From positions 2,130,939-2,194,938 of the forward strand of contig JAINUG010000148.1 of the NCBI GenBank assembly GCA_029706075.1: a stretch of 64,000 nt of DNA, written 5' to 3'. Of this stretch, positions 53,907 to 64,000 are shown one piece after another. Origin of the DNA: Aldrovandia affinis. Taxonomy: Eukaryota; Chordata; Actinopteri; Notacanthiformes; Halosauridae. The notes under the pieces are model-generated. The model ran no database searches, had not been told where the DNA came from, and saw only the letters and a list, made by a program, of their open reading frames with translations. The position numbers and the translations under genes were made by a program. How positions within the stretch are numbered: position 1 is the stretch's first letter; each line of letters begins with the position of its first letter.

Positions 53907-56464
53907 TGTTTTCACAATCATTTTAAGACCCTGTCCAGGGTGGTTGTTTTTTAACTTATTTTGTGGTGGGGGAGGGGGTTGCAGAAACAGGCCTGTCTGT
54001 CGTCTTTATCTGTGCATCTCATTTTCTCTCTTCCTCCAAACTTTCATTGCCGTTGGAATTCAAATACCGTTGCCGTTCAAAAGTTATTTTTTGGTTTCAA
54101 TATCTTTCTTAAGACTGGACAGGCAGACAGAGTCAGAAAAGAGACCACAGCTCATAGGGTTATTTTGGCTTAAATGGAGGAGTCAGAGCAGGTGAGGTCA
54201 TGGTAAAAATTCAGCTTGTATGTGTCATTACGTCATGTGATCAGATGAACATTCATTTACTGTACACAATATGCAATGCTATCGCTAATTGGGGACACAT
54301 AGAAAACACATTTGAATTTCTGTTTTTCATTTGGTGTACTGCCAACACTGACATTTTTTTTTTATGAAGGTAGCATAGAAATAGCAAAAGGTATAACCAT
54401 TTACAGCTTAACATTGTATTTTTGTATTTTTGAGGTTTAATGAGTAAGATTCCTGAAGGCACCTTAGAAAGCCAACATTTAAGTATGAACTGCCCACGTG
54501 GATTGTATATCCTACAAAGATGAGCCACCCTTATGCCAGTTATCAGTCGCTGTTCATCAAGCCTCAGAGGTGTCATCTTTGGTTGCTTCACCAATAACAA
54601 CAGTTTTCACGTTTTTCCGAGACCAGTTACAACTTTAGTGGTTGAGAGACAGGCAGCAATTCGATTTTTAGATGTATAAGTCACTAAGGTATGGTGGCCC
54701 AGTGGTGCAAAGATGTTTATAAAACAGAAATCTTTATTTATAAAACTGAATCCTTATTTCTAAAGCCAAACCCTTATTTCGAAAACAAGGATTAAAAGAT
54801 GACTCATTAGACTATATTACTTCAACTGCTCAGAAGTCCACATGTTGGTATCATTATACCAGGTTATGCATTGTTGCACATTGGCCTTGGTTACAAGAAG
54901 TTTCCAAATGCCAAATGCCCTACCATCAATATCAGCTTTGTGAAGCTCACAACATACAGTTTTTGTTAGGACTGGGCCACGGATGTGTAGATTCAGTTCT
55001 GTAGTAATTTTTTAGGACGGTTTGGGTTTTTTAGCAACTATTCTGTCTATCTATTAGAAACTCACATATTAAAGTGTTGATTTGTTGAAACATCTTTTAT
55101 AGCAGAAACATATTGGTAATTAGTATTGACATTAATATGAAACACGTGTGCTACTTTTTAACTGCGATTTACTTGAAAATATAAATCCTTTTTCATTTAC
55201 TGTTTCCATTATATCCACTGTGTGTATATTTACAGTATATAAGTGCAATATTATCATGCTCAAAGGTAGCACAACCTCATTAGATGCAATCACATAAAAG
55301 GGAATCAGCTACTAAAAGATGTTCATTTCAATAGATGCGCTTGTTAGTCATGCGACACAGTCAAAAGCAGGTTCAGGATAATTATGAAATAAAAATGTTT
55401 ATGCTTCCCCTATTATTATATCGCCAGCTGCCTCTACTGATAGCTCAGCCATCAACTGTACCTCTGGAGATACATTATATTATCATCTTGCTGTAAACTT
55501 CAGCTTTAATATCTAAAGTTTTTTTTCCTGTATTTGTTATGTTCAAAATCATAAAGCAACACCATTTCTTTGCTATAAATAAAACGAAAGAAGTGCAAAT
55601 CTAATGCTAACACATTGAGACACAATTAAGAAAAAAGTATCAGCTGCTGGTTGATCCTTACTCTAAAGACAGTTAAAGCTTGTTAGTCAGGAAAACCTGG
55701 TTCAGTATCATTATCAGTTCAAAGTGAAGTCCTCTGCCTCCCCTGAGTTGAAGCTCTGTGGCCACAACTGGCTATGGGGTCCAGTAGCCATTCATTTTAC
55801 AGCAGTAGGCTACCGCCCATGACAGGACCATGCACCACTGATGCTCCGACTCCCCCACATGAAGGTTAGCGCTTTCTAAGAACATGGAGGTCAGCATTTC
55901 CAAGATGGTAGAATGCCCCCAGCAAACAGTGAATCTCATTTTGCGTTTAATAGTTTGACATAAAGAGAGGGGGGGTCTTCAGTGGCTACAAAGGAAAATA
56001 CGAGATTTCTGTCAAGTTTTTCAAAATGTAATAAAGTATTTAAAATGTTTTTGGTTTTATTCGCATTGTGTTTTCAGCACATCGCTAGTATTCATTATGT
56101 TGTCCAATGCAGATCAGAAATAATTTCATTAAATATAACAAAGTCAATAAAATATTTCAAAAAGTTTAGTTTTTCCCCCTCATAAGGTGTTTGTTTTCAG
56201 TGTCTAATTACTGCATTGGAGCAAAGATCATTTTTAAAGGACATTAAAAAAAAAAAGTTAAAAACAGGAAAACACCTAATGAAAATGTGCTTCCTGTGTA
56301 AATTAGCCTAATTATGAGTCTTTTCTTAGCCATTTTAATCTCAGAGGATACATTTTTCCACGATTTTAATGATGCATTATCATGCATATATATATTTTTT
56401 ATTTTTACTTAATTCTATGGATTCTACACATAATATTTCACTCATTTGAAGTTTATTATGCTCA
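53907..56464. other. Gene-free interval
   Basis: AT-rich unique DNA. A short three-unit repeat of about 20 bp sits at 54726-54787. The 115-codon minus frame at 54253-54600 has no domain. No transposon recognised. Confidence 0.45.
54726..54787. repeat. 20-bp tandem repeat, three units
   Basis: GAAATCTTTATTTATAAAAC, TGAATCCTTATTTCTAAAGC and CAAACCCTTATTTCGAAAAC follow one another without gap, sharing the core CTTATTT..AAA. Confidence 0.7.
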
Positions 56465-56480
56465 AGAGTATGTACCGAAG

Positions 56481-56802
56481 GGCCTCCCGCGTGGTCTAGT
56501 GATTTCTACATCTACCGCTGGCCAGGGTCGGCTCTAGGCCGGGAGTGCCACCGGGGGCGGCAATTGGCTGTCCGCCCCAGGGAGGGGGGAGGGAAGCCGA
56601 CAAGACGTTTGCTGCGCATAGGAGTGGCTCTGGGGTGCTGGAGTTACGGTTTTCAGCTTGGCGAGTGCCATCTCGGAGGAGACGATACTGGTCACAGGGC
56701 TACGGCAGCGAACTATGAGGGAGGGATTCACCTGAAAATAGCGGGTGTAATTGGCTACCAGATTGGGAGAAAAATGGGATAAAATCAAAAACAAAATTGT
56801 AG
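56481..56802 (+). mobile_element. tRNA-derived SINE, same family, head damaged
   Basis: GGCCTCCCGCGTGGTCTAGTG, then GGCGGCAATTGGCTGTCCGC and AGATTGGGAGAAAAATGGG match the SINE at 53568-53897. The B box region is deleted: after GCTGGCCAGGGTCGGCTC the sequence jumps into the body. A 17-bp target duplication, AAGAGTATGTACCGAAG / AAGAGTATGTACTGAAG, lies at 56464-56480 and 56803-56819 with one difference, so the insertion is datable and fairly recent. Confidence 0.9.
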
Positions 56803-56819
56803 AAGAGTATGTACTGAAG

Positions 56820-58845
56820 ATTCATGCTATACAGTGTCTCCTATGAGTGGAACAAGAGAGCCTGGAACGTGGATTGTTACCCTAAAAATATATATATATA
56901 TATATATAATTATACTACAATGCTAGAATAAAACAAATGTATTTAATATAATACAACATTAATATCTTTAATGGAAAATATCTGTGGTTGTGATGAGGAC
57001 TGACTGTGACAGTCCAGCAGTTCGGCTGGTAGCATAAGCTCAGTAATAAGCTCATAATTTCAGTATCATTTCATGTTAGCATTTAAACCTCCAGGGATCC
57101 AGGGGGTTCAAATGATAATGTTGGCAGTCATAATATGTGACCAGCTAAATGGTGATTCATGTTGTTGTTGATGTTGTTGTTTTTTTATTTTCACTTTAAA
57201 TAAAATATTTTAGCATTTTGTAATTTAAATCTGATTCTAACTCTAAAACATATGCATTTACAGCCATTTGACTTTCCAGTGGACCTCAGTGGATCTCAAT
57301 TGCCTCAAAAAACTCCAGGTATCACCGATGGACCATATGTCTTGAACAATAGTTATGATATCTGGTGAAAATCGTTTTTATTAATATGTTTAGCCAACTA
57401 GTCCTTGATGCCTTTCAGACAAAGTCCGGATCTCATCTATTCAGTTTTCCATTCTAACAATCAAAAGTGACCTCAGAGGTGACAAGAAGGACGCTGCATC
57501 CGATTACTGGAATATTTGCTTACATAACCAAATCATGTCCCAAGAAGATGAATTACATCGCAAACCGGTCAAGACAAGTCCTGTGGATATTAATTTAAAG
57601 TTTGATTCATATATTTACTAGCCTATGGGGCCAGCTGTACTGTAGCATTTTAAGGGCAGTACCACCAGCCCCTACCCTTACCAGAATTATAAAAGCAAAT
57701 ACTATTATATTCAAAATATGTGGGTAAAACACATTTTTATCTTCAAAAGAGGTCAGAATGGGCCTAATTTATCAAACGATCATACCATCAACTTAGATCA
57801 TAAAGAGTGCACATGCATATTTTCACCGGAAATATAGATTTATCAATATTGTCATGGAAAAAAGGTAATTATAGCAAACAACATTATTTATGGCATTTCA
57901 ACATTATACAAACAGAATAATCTTTTTCTTCCACAATATCAACATGAACCTATGATGAAATATTCACCACAGCTCCAGAACATGCGTACGCAGACCTCTT
58001 TATGGAATAAAAGTACCATTGTGGTGTTGTGGTGTTGTGGTGCATGTGGTATTTTGACAGTCTGATTTAAAGCGACACAGCAGAGAAATTAATGTCAAAA
58101 CTAGAATAATGAACAATATTTGCACCGCAATGCTGCTGCAATATGTAGAAGGTGTAAGATATATATTAAGTAGCTAAATATTTCAGAACATGACATCTAT
58201 TTTATTTCTTTGTGTAACATAGTGTAACTGGTGTTCTTTCCACCTCAATGTTAATTCAAGCACTTTTAAGGGTAAATTCACCAAAAAGCAAAACATAATA
58301 TCTTTACTGTAGCAGTTGACCATATTGCAAATCTCTTTGTTTGCAGTAATAACAAACAGAAGCTGACTTGAAATCCTTTTGTGGTTTCCAACATGTTTTT
58401 CTAACCCTGACAAAAGCCTAGTGTCTACTCCATTAAACCTCTGCTTTTCTGTTAAAATTACTGTAAAAATGTTTTACTCACAACTCACAATCACTTCAAT
58501 GCATAAATGCAGACTCCAAACAATCAGCTTAGATATACAGGTTTTTAAAAAAATAACTACGCTGGTTCATATCGTAGTGATGGAGAATTGAATTGTATCC
58601 AATGTGTTGTATGCTGTTCTCCAGCATATGGAACATGACCAGCCTCACAGTGAATCCTAGGCACTAGAGGCAAACAGGAATAATAAGTGAGAGAGTACAA
58701 TTGGATTCACCAAAGTGTTATGAAATGCCAACATTTCAACAAAGGACAAAAATGGCTTAAATATTTCAGGACAACCAGTTGTACAATTTGAAGTCTCATA
58801 CAGGGATCAGAATAAATATTGTTTTGTTTAAAGTGGTTTTGGGTG
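56820..58845. other. Gene-free interval
   Basis: AT-rich unique DNA with a (TA)n run at about 56887-56908 and a TTG/GTT patch near 57160-57182. No frame above 76 codons; nothing recognisable. Confidence 0.5.
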
Positions 58846-58995
58846 GTTCTCTGTGGCTCAGTTGGTAGAGCACAGTGTTGGCAATGCTTAGGTTGTGGGT
58901 TCAATCCCCACTGGGGCCACATATACAGAAAAAAATGTATACATTCACTATTGTAAGTCGCTTTGGATAAAATCATCTGCTAGATGGCGTATATA
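58846..58995 (+). mobile_element. tRNA-derived SINE with L2-type tail
   Basis: Head: GTGGCTCAGTTGGTAGAGCA (A box TGGCTCAGTTGG), then GTGGGTTCAATCCCCACTG (B box GGTTCAATCCC), a clear tRNA-like sequence. Tail: TTGTAAGTCGCTTTGGATAA then AATCATCTGCTAGATGGC, homologous to the L2 LINE 3' end at 42010-42045. Very short body, so head and tail are nearly adjacent. Not a functional tRNA gene; no CCA-end context. Confidence 0.85.
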
Positions 58996-59101
58996 TTAAA
59001 GATTGAATCAAAGTTCCTATTCATTGCCCACGCTGGGTGTGAGAAACTTCAAATGTGGATTTTTCTAGAACTAGTTCTTTCCTTTTCAACATGCACACCT
59101 A

Positions 59102-59446
59102 GGCCTGGATTCAATCAACAACTATGGGAGCAGCCGCTACCCCAGGACCAGCAATGAGCCGCTTCCTTCGAGATGAAACTCGCCTTTTCATCTTTGCCCA
59201 CAGAGAGGCTTCTGTGCTTGCGGCGAGCTCGTGCCGGCTTCCCTCCCTCCTCCCCTTTGGGTGAACAGCCAATAGCCGCCCCCCAAACGGGACTCCCGGG
59301 CCAGAGCTGGACTGGCTCAGCCGGGGATCAAACCCTCAGCCACAGTGGGCAACCTGCACTTCCGGCGAGTGCCTTTACTGGTCATACAACCCGGTTGCCC
59401 TAATTGTGAGTCAAATTTAAGGACAATTGCTGATGGAATCCAGCCC
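59102..59446. mobile_element. MITE, GGCCTGGATTCAATCAAC family, split by a SINE
   Basis: The left end GGCCTGGATTCAATCAACAA pairs with the right end, whose reverse complement is GGGCTGGATTCCATCAGCAA then TTGTCCTTAAATTTGACTC. TA dinucleotides flank both ends (59100-59101, 59447-59448). Most of the interior is a SINE, so the MITE itself was under 80 bp or lost its centre on insertion. Confidence 0.65.
59125..59402 (-). mobile_element. tRNA-derived SINE inserted in the MITE
   Basis: Minus strand from 59402: GGGCAACCGGGTTGTATGAC, AGTAAAGGC, and GAGGGTTTGATCCCCGG as a B box. The body GGGCGGCTATTGGCTGTTC is a diverged form of GGGCGGCAATTGGCTGTCC in the SINEs at 53.6 and 56.5 kb, so it is a relative of that family. 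GC-rich, with chance open frames. Confidence 0.65.
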
Positions 59447-59448
59447 TA

Positions 59449-59820
59449 AACTGTATGGATGTTTTCATTGAAACTCAGCTGGAGAAGAATTACATGCATT
59501 TCTCCATGGGAATGGTTAGAATCAGGGTCAGCCATCTCTGGGTGAAAATTCCACAAGCGTAGTACTGTAGCTTCAGCTGTGAGAACCTCAAGTGAGAAAC
59601 TTGGTGATGAGTTTGAATCATTCAACATAAAGACATTTGGACGGATTCCTGTTGGTTTTTTTCTTGGTGTATTGTCAGCTGTGGTTATGGATTTCCCTGG
59701 GTTTTCATAACAGAAGAGATGTTTCTCCCGGTGTGAGCTGACCTAAGACAGGTAAAGAATGTACTTTCCTTTGTTTTCCTCAACTGGGTCAGCAATCATC
59801 ATGTTTGCGTGAATCTTTTT
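59449..59820. other. Gene-free interval
   Basis: Unique sequence; nothing recognisable. Confidence 0.5.
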
Positions 59821-60262
59821 TTTCCTGCAGTTTGTGAACACAAGTGTCAAACGTGACTGCGGAGCCGTAAGGGGCTCCGGGCTGCGAGTGATGCACGGCC
59901 GCTGTCGGATGGTTCAGCCAAATCAGTGAGCTGCGTCTTCTTCATGGCAGAATGATGCCATCACGTGAAGTGTAAAGCCAAAGATGGAGGAGGAAAAAAC
60001 GCTTTCTGTCCGCATGCATGACCATCACCGTCTTAACGCAATTCGTTCTGAATCGCATTCTGCACCCATGAACCGCGGGGCGTCTGTTAATTCCGGCCTG
60101 CTGAAGCATTGAGCATCCGGCTGCACCGCGGTCACCTCATTGGCATCGGACGCCGTAATGTGATGTCTTCTTCTGTTACCATTTGTTACCTCTTGTTCTT
60201 GTCGAACTTTCAACGAGCACAAAAAACATTATTATGCCCAAGATAGGAGACATGCTTATTTC
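59821..60262. other. Unique block with raised CpG, candidate regulatory DNA
   Basis: Roughly 440 bp with more CpG than the flanks (GCACGGCCGCTGTCGG, ACCGCGGGGCG, CCGGCTGCACCGCGG) and no repeat signature. The only frame (minus 60025-60222, 65 codons) has no known domain. Confidence 0.3.
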
Positions 60263-60265
60263 TTT

Positions 60266-60400
60266 CAGCATTAGGGCTGCACATCACATCCCATCCACAA
60301 ATTAATTCAATTTTTCATGTCTGTATCACGTATAATATTATGCACCTCAGTTAACTGCAGAGTAGAGCAATGTTTTGTTTGTTGCGCATGAAGAAAGATG
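60266..60400. mobile_element. Possible hAT-like terminus
   Basis: TTAGGGCTGCACATCACATC resembles the TAGGGCTGCACGATA end of fish hAT elements. The following sequence is not diagnostic and no partner end or 8-bp duplication was found. Confidence 0.3.
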
Positions 60401-61371
60401 AGGACTTCAAGGGAGGATCGCCCTTCTTTGAAATCTCATTTGGATGTAACTGGAGGGATGCGACAGTATTTAGCACACCATTAATGATCAAATGAAACAG
60501 CAGATTAAGGAACAAAACTAATTCTATTGATCTGTTCCTGTGCTGCAGGTTAATATAGTCAGATTACGTTATGTATTACATATTTATGATCTGTTTTGCA
60601 CAAGGGATTATCATCAACCTAGCAAAATGGTAATTAGCGGAGGAATATCTGAGTTGTCAACTCAACTGATAAGTTAACTTTTTTTTTTAAACATCCCTAA
60701 CACGCTCAAAAATTACAGAGGGCCATGTTGTTATTTAAGGAGTACCAAATATGTTGCATTACCAATACTGGAGTAATACGGGGTAAGTAAATATTTTCTG
60801 GGGGAAAAATAAAATTAAAATAATTTTAAATCTTCTGAATTTTTAACCATGGGTTTTTTAACCATAGAAGGATTCTCAGAATATTCTCTGTTCATATTTT
60901 GTTATGACTGGATTATGATATTAGAATCCAAAACCTTCACATGAATTACAATGCAAAAGCTTGATTAACACATTTTAGGAACTCCTTTTGAGCTTTTACT
61001 CATAAACTACGATTAAAAAGAAAATCGCTCATCCTTAAACTATCTAGTTTCACTACATTGTTTATGCATTATTGTTAATAATATGTTCAGGCCATAAGAG
61101 AATACATTCATATCTTTAATATTTCTTCGGCTTCTTTGCAGGAAGATTACAAGAAATAGATCTGTGAAAAAGAAGAGTAGACATGAGTCTAGATCCACTC
61201 AGCCTTATGGAGGATACTACAACCTTTGCATGATGCTCTGCTTTACATGTTAATGTTCCAAAATGTAAACTCTAATTTTAATTTGTGTCCTTTTTGTTAG
61301 CCATAATCATGAATCCTCATACTGTATATTACTTGATGATAAAATCCAGAATTCCATAAAAATGTGATTAT
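60401..61371. other. Gene-free interval
   Basis: AT-rich unique sequence with only short frames. Confidence 0.5.
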
Positions 61372-61500
61372 TTATGCATGTAGCAGACACTTTCTGAAAA
61401 AATTCAGCTAAACTGTCTTGCTCAAGGATACAACAGTGCCCAACCTTGGCAAACATCTGCCTTAAACCTGCAACCTTTTGCTTATAAAAATCAGGATATT
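61372..61500 (-). mobile_element. V-SINE/HE1-like SINE relic
   Basis: On the minus strand AAGGTTGCAGGTTTAAGGC, GGTTGGGCACTGTTGTATCC, TTGAGCAAGACAGTTTAGCT and AGTGTCTGCTACATGCATAA follow the order B-box region, GGGCACTGCTGTTGTACCC, TTGAGCAAGGTACTT, tail. The middle is shortened. Third member of this family in the window, with 15030-15146 and 28668-28874. Confidence 0.65.
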
Positions 61501-61584
61501 AAAATTCAAATTGATTAGCCCTCCAGGATTGGAATTGCCCACCCCTGATGTAAAGGCATCGCAAAATGTACAATGAAAGCATAT

Positions 61585-61717
61585 TTTTTTACATGCAATT
61601 TGTAAAACTTTTTGTTTGTTCTATCTATTCTTATTGAATATAAAACAGCCAGTTTTTTACATGCGAAAATTCCCTATTTGTACAACTTTTTGTTTGTTCT
61701 ATCTATTCTTATTGAAT
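61585..61717 (+). repeat. Two-copy tandem duplication, about 78 bp period
   Basis: The stretch ACTTTTTGTTTGTTCTATCT, then ATTCTTATTGAAT, occurs at 61607-61639 and again at 61685-61717, each preceded by TTTTTTACATGC and TTTGTA(A/C)A. Nearly identical, so the duplication is recent. Confidence 0.8.
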
Positions 61718-62759
61718 CGCCACACCCACTAAAACAGTCAGTGGAATGTGAAAAAGGGAATAAATCTATACAGTCCAGGTTAATGACAGTGCTGTTTTGT
61801 AAGCCACCAAATCTACTATCAATTAAGTGGTGATTAGAGTCAGCTGGTGACCATGAATCACAGCCTGGGGAAGTTATTGTCCTTGAGCATGACGAGGACG
61901 CCAATGCCCTTTGGGGGAGACAGGTAACGAGTCGCAGCCCAGGCCAGGAAAGAAAGAGAGCCCGTCGCACGTCGGTGTGCCCACCTCTGCCCCCACCCCC
62001 ACGCAGGAGTGACAGGACACACCCAGACATCCCAATGATAATACTGTGTCGTCATGCTCAGAGAATCGAATGGCCATGTTTAATGAAAAATACAGACCTC
62101 CTGAAATAATCAAGAGAGAAAAGCTTATGTGGGCACAACATTCAGTGGGAAATATATAGCATCACAAAACAAATTATGAATTAGGTATAACAAAACAAAT
62201 TGTAGATAACGTAATGAAGAGATGGCATACCGTGAGGCGGTGTCCAAAACAAAAACTTTCCTACAACATAATGTGGGAAAAATATACATGTGGTGGTCAC
62301 ACCGAGGAAAGAATATTAACACCAATAGAAGAACAGGTGGAACAATCCCTGCAAAAGGAGCATGTCCTGGGGCTGAAATGTGTAGACATGGCTGAACTTG
62401 TGATGAGAGAAGGAGCATCTGTAGGTAAAACTATTCATGATTCATTCTATACCCTACTGACTGCATACGCACAATAAGACAATTGTTCAAATTCAGAACT
62501 GGGTTTTTATACTGACTGGTAGCTGATGACATTTCAATATAAATCCTGCATCCTTTTATATAATTTTCATAGTATATCTGAAAATAAATGAGAAGTTCTA
62601 GTAAACAATATGTATGCAATATAGGATATATATTTAAAATTCTGAAACAAAACATTCAAGGCCTTACCTAACAGCCAGCTTTCTCCTTACTCCCTGTATA
62701 TTTATCTGTCTGTAGATACAGTTATTCCTGAAAATAAAGCTGTCGTGACATGAACCAGG
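61718..62759. other. Gene-free interval
   Basis: Unique sequence. Overlapping minus frames at 61674-62113 (65-118 codons) are in a GC-richer patch and share no domain I recognise. Confidence 0.4.
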
Positions 62760-63455
62760 GTACTTTGCCCACCACCTCAAGCTCAACCTAAAGACGACAG
62801 AGCTGGTATTCCTTCCTAAGAAGGCCTGCCCACTCCAAGACCTCTTCATCACAACTATCCACTGTCCAGACTGCAAAGAATCATGGGGTGACCTTGAAGA
62901 TCCAACTCTCCTTCTCCTTCACAAATTGTGTTTAACCTTCACCAATCTTCCGGTGTCACCTCACTCCTCCTTCACTGGCTCCCTGGACCAGCTCGCATCA
63001 GGTTCAAGAACTTGGTGCTATGGTCAAAGCATACTCCCCAGCTCAGTCAATTTGTTGTTCTGCAACCTCTGGCCACCAAGCACTCCCATCCCTATGAGGA
63101 GCAGCCGCTCATCTCGAGCCGCTCTTCTCTGTCCTGGCACCTCAGTGGTGGAATGACCTCCCCACCACTGTTAAGAAAGCAGAGTCCCTGCTTATCTTCT
63201 ACCACAGACTGAAAACCCACTTCTTTAGACTGCACCTTGGCTCACCCACTCCCATCACTCCTCGTAGCAGTTGCCCAACATGGACCACATAGGAACTTAA
63301 CCCTGATCTATGGTATCTCCTTTATATAAATAAAAATAAACCTCCCAAAAACATTCCAAACAGTTTTGTAGCAGCTAAGTTGTACTGACTTTTTATGTAA
63401 TTTGCCATCTCACCCCTTAGTGGAATGCACTTGTCATAAGTCACTCTGCACTTTT
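62760..63455 (+). mobile_element. L2-clade LINE, degenerate
   Basis: Plus-strand sequence equivalent to HHLKLNLKTTELVFLPKKA, then (after a gap) SLLLHWLPGPARIRFKNLVL, WHLSGGMTSPP (family WNDLP region) and a C-terminal piece equivalent to KTHFFRLHLG. Frames change several times and the centre, including LDYCNSLLAGLP and NAAARL, is missing. A decayed tail AAGTCACTCTG lies at 63438-63448. Older than the L2 at 40.8 kb. Confidence 0.75.
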
Positions 63456-64000
63456 TGTAATTGTGCCTGACCCATCTATAAGAGTTTAAGATTCTCCCAA
63501 ATGAGTCCAAACCAAGCAGCTCAAACCTAATGTCTAACTAATCTAAAAACATACATAGATTTGAACCAGTGCAATTGTTTTTTGTTTCAAAATGACCCAG
63601 CCAAATAGAATTTCTGAAATCTCATTTTTTTTGTTGTGACACACCATTCCTTTGCATGTAATGGCTTGAACCTTCAAGACTTTATCATTTCAAAGCACAG
63701 AAGGTTTAGTGGGAGTATTGGATTGCAATCTCCACAGTTATAACACTCGATGCCTCCGTGGCTCAATTCCTGGCAGTGTAACAAAGTGTTTTATCTGAGT
63801 GCTTTAATCTAAGAGATATGAAGCCATATCATCACACTTCACTCTTTCATGAGAGGAAGAATTGATTAATGGTTTCCCGTTGTTTTTAAACTCTTCTGTC
63901 CGAAGGTTTAATCCATCAGAGAAAGTTATGTTTGACCCTCTGTAGTTATGCATCATATTCATAATGCGGTTGGTGCTGTGAAAGAACAGAGGGAGAAAAG
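63456..64000. other. Gene-free interval
   Basis: Unique sequence to the window edge; no gene or repeat recognised. Confidence 0.45.

Noticed and set aside
53628-53921. 97-codon Arg/Gly-rich minus-strand frame
   Set aside because: It is a reading of the tRNA-derived SINE at 53568-53897.
58849-58920. Possible functional tRNA gene
   Set aside because: A and B boxes are good, but the sequence continues into an L2-type SINE tail and the cloverleaf pairing is imperfect.

Overview
The window looks like 64 kb of a ray-finned (teleost-type) fish genome with no recognisable host gene. I found no exon of a known protein family, no rRNA or functional tRNA gene, no CRISPR array and no bacterial-style operon. 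The fish assignment is an inference from the repeats: several Tc1-like transposons, hAT elements whose ends resemble common fish hAT termini, L2-clade LINEs, and tRNA-derived SINEs that share the L2 3' tail. The order or species cannot be told from this window.

Layout. 1-1.6 kb: an inverted-repeat MITE with a telomere-like loop, a hAT-like terminus and a possible MITE remnant. 3.9-8.1 kb: a pile-up of four DNA transposons (three Tc1-like, one hAT inserted inside a Tc1). 8.7-18.5 kb: gene-free DNA, mostly unique, with candidate regulatory blocks and a short hairpin. 18.56-18.96 kb: an isolated CpG-island-like segment, the best candidate for an unannotated promoter. 19.7-21.8 kb: one hAT-like element nested in another. 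22-30 kb: mostly unique DNA with a piggyBac transposase relic, a Tc1 relic and SINE remnants. 30-42.1 kb: the most repeat-dense part, with non-LTR reverse transcriptase and endonuclease pieces, a Tc1 relic, a complete-looking SINE, three L2-type fragments, GCTAGC-rich blocks and small tandem repeats. 42.5-44.2 kb: a broken Ty3/gypsy-type LTR fossil. 44.2-53 kb: mostly unique DNA with two more candidate regulatory blocks and a three-unit tandem repeat. 53.5-63.5 kb: four SINE insertions (two with clear target-site duplications), a MITE split by a SINE, a V-SINE-like relic and a degenerate L2.

How the parts relate. The 3' tail GATAAGAGCGTCTGC or decayed versions of it ends both L2 LINEs and the V-SINE-like and tRNA-derived SINEs, consistent with L2 proteins having mobilised the SINEs. 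Nesting gives relative ages in three places. The long unique stretches with little simple sequence have the look of a regulatory gene desert, but that cannot be shown without cross-species alignment. I did not find a convincing undescribed system. The items most worth checking are the CpG island, the telomere-loop MITE, the three-unit repeat at 52.9 kb, and the desert blocks.
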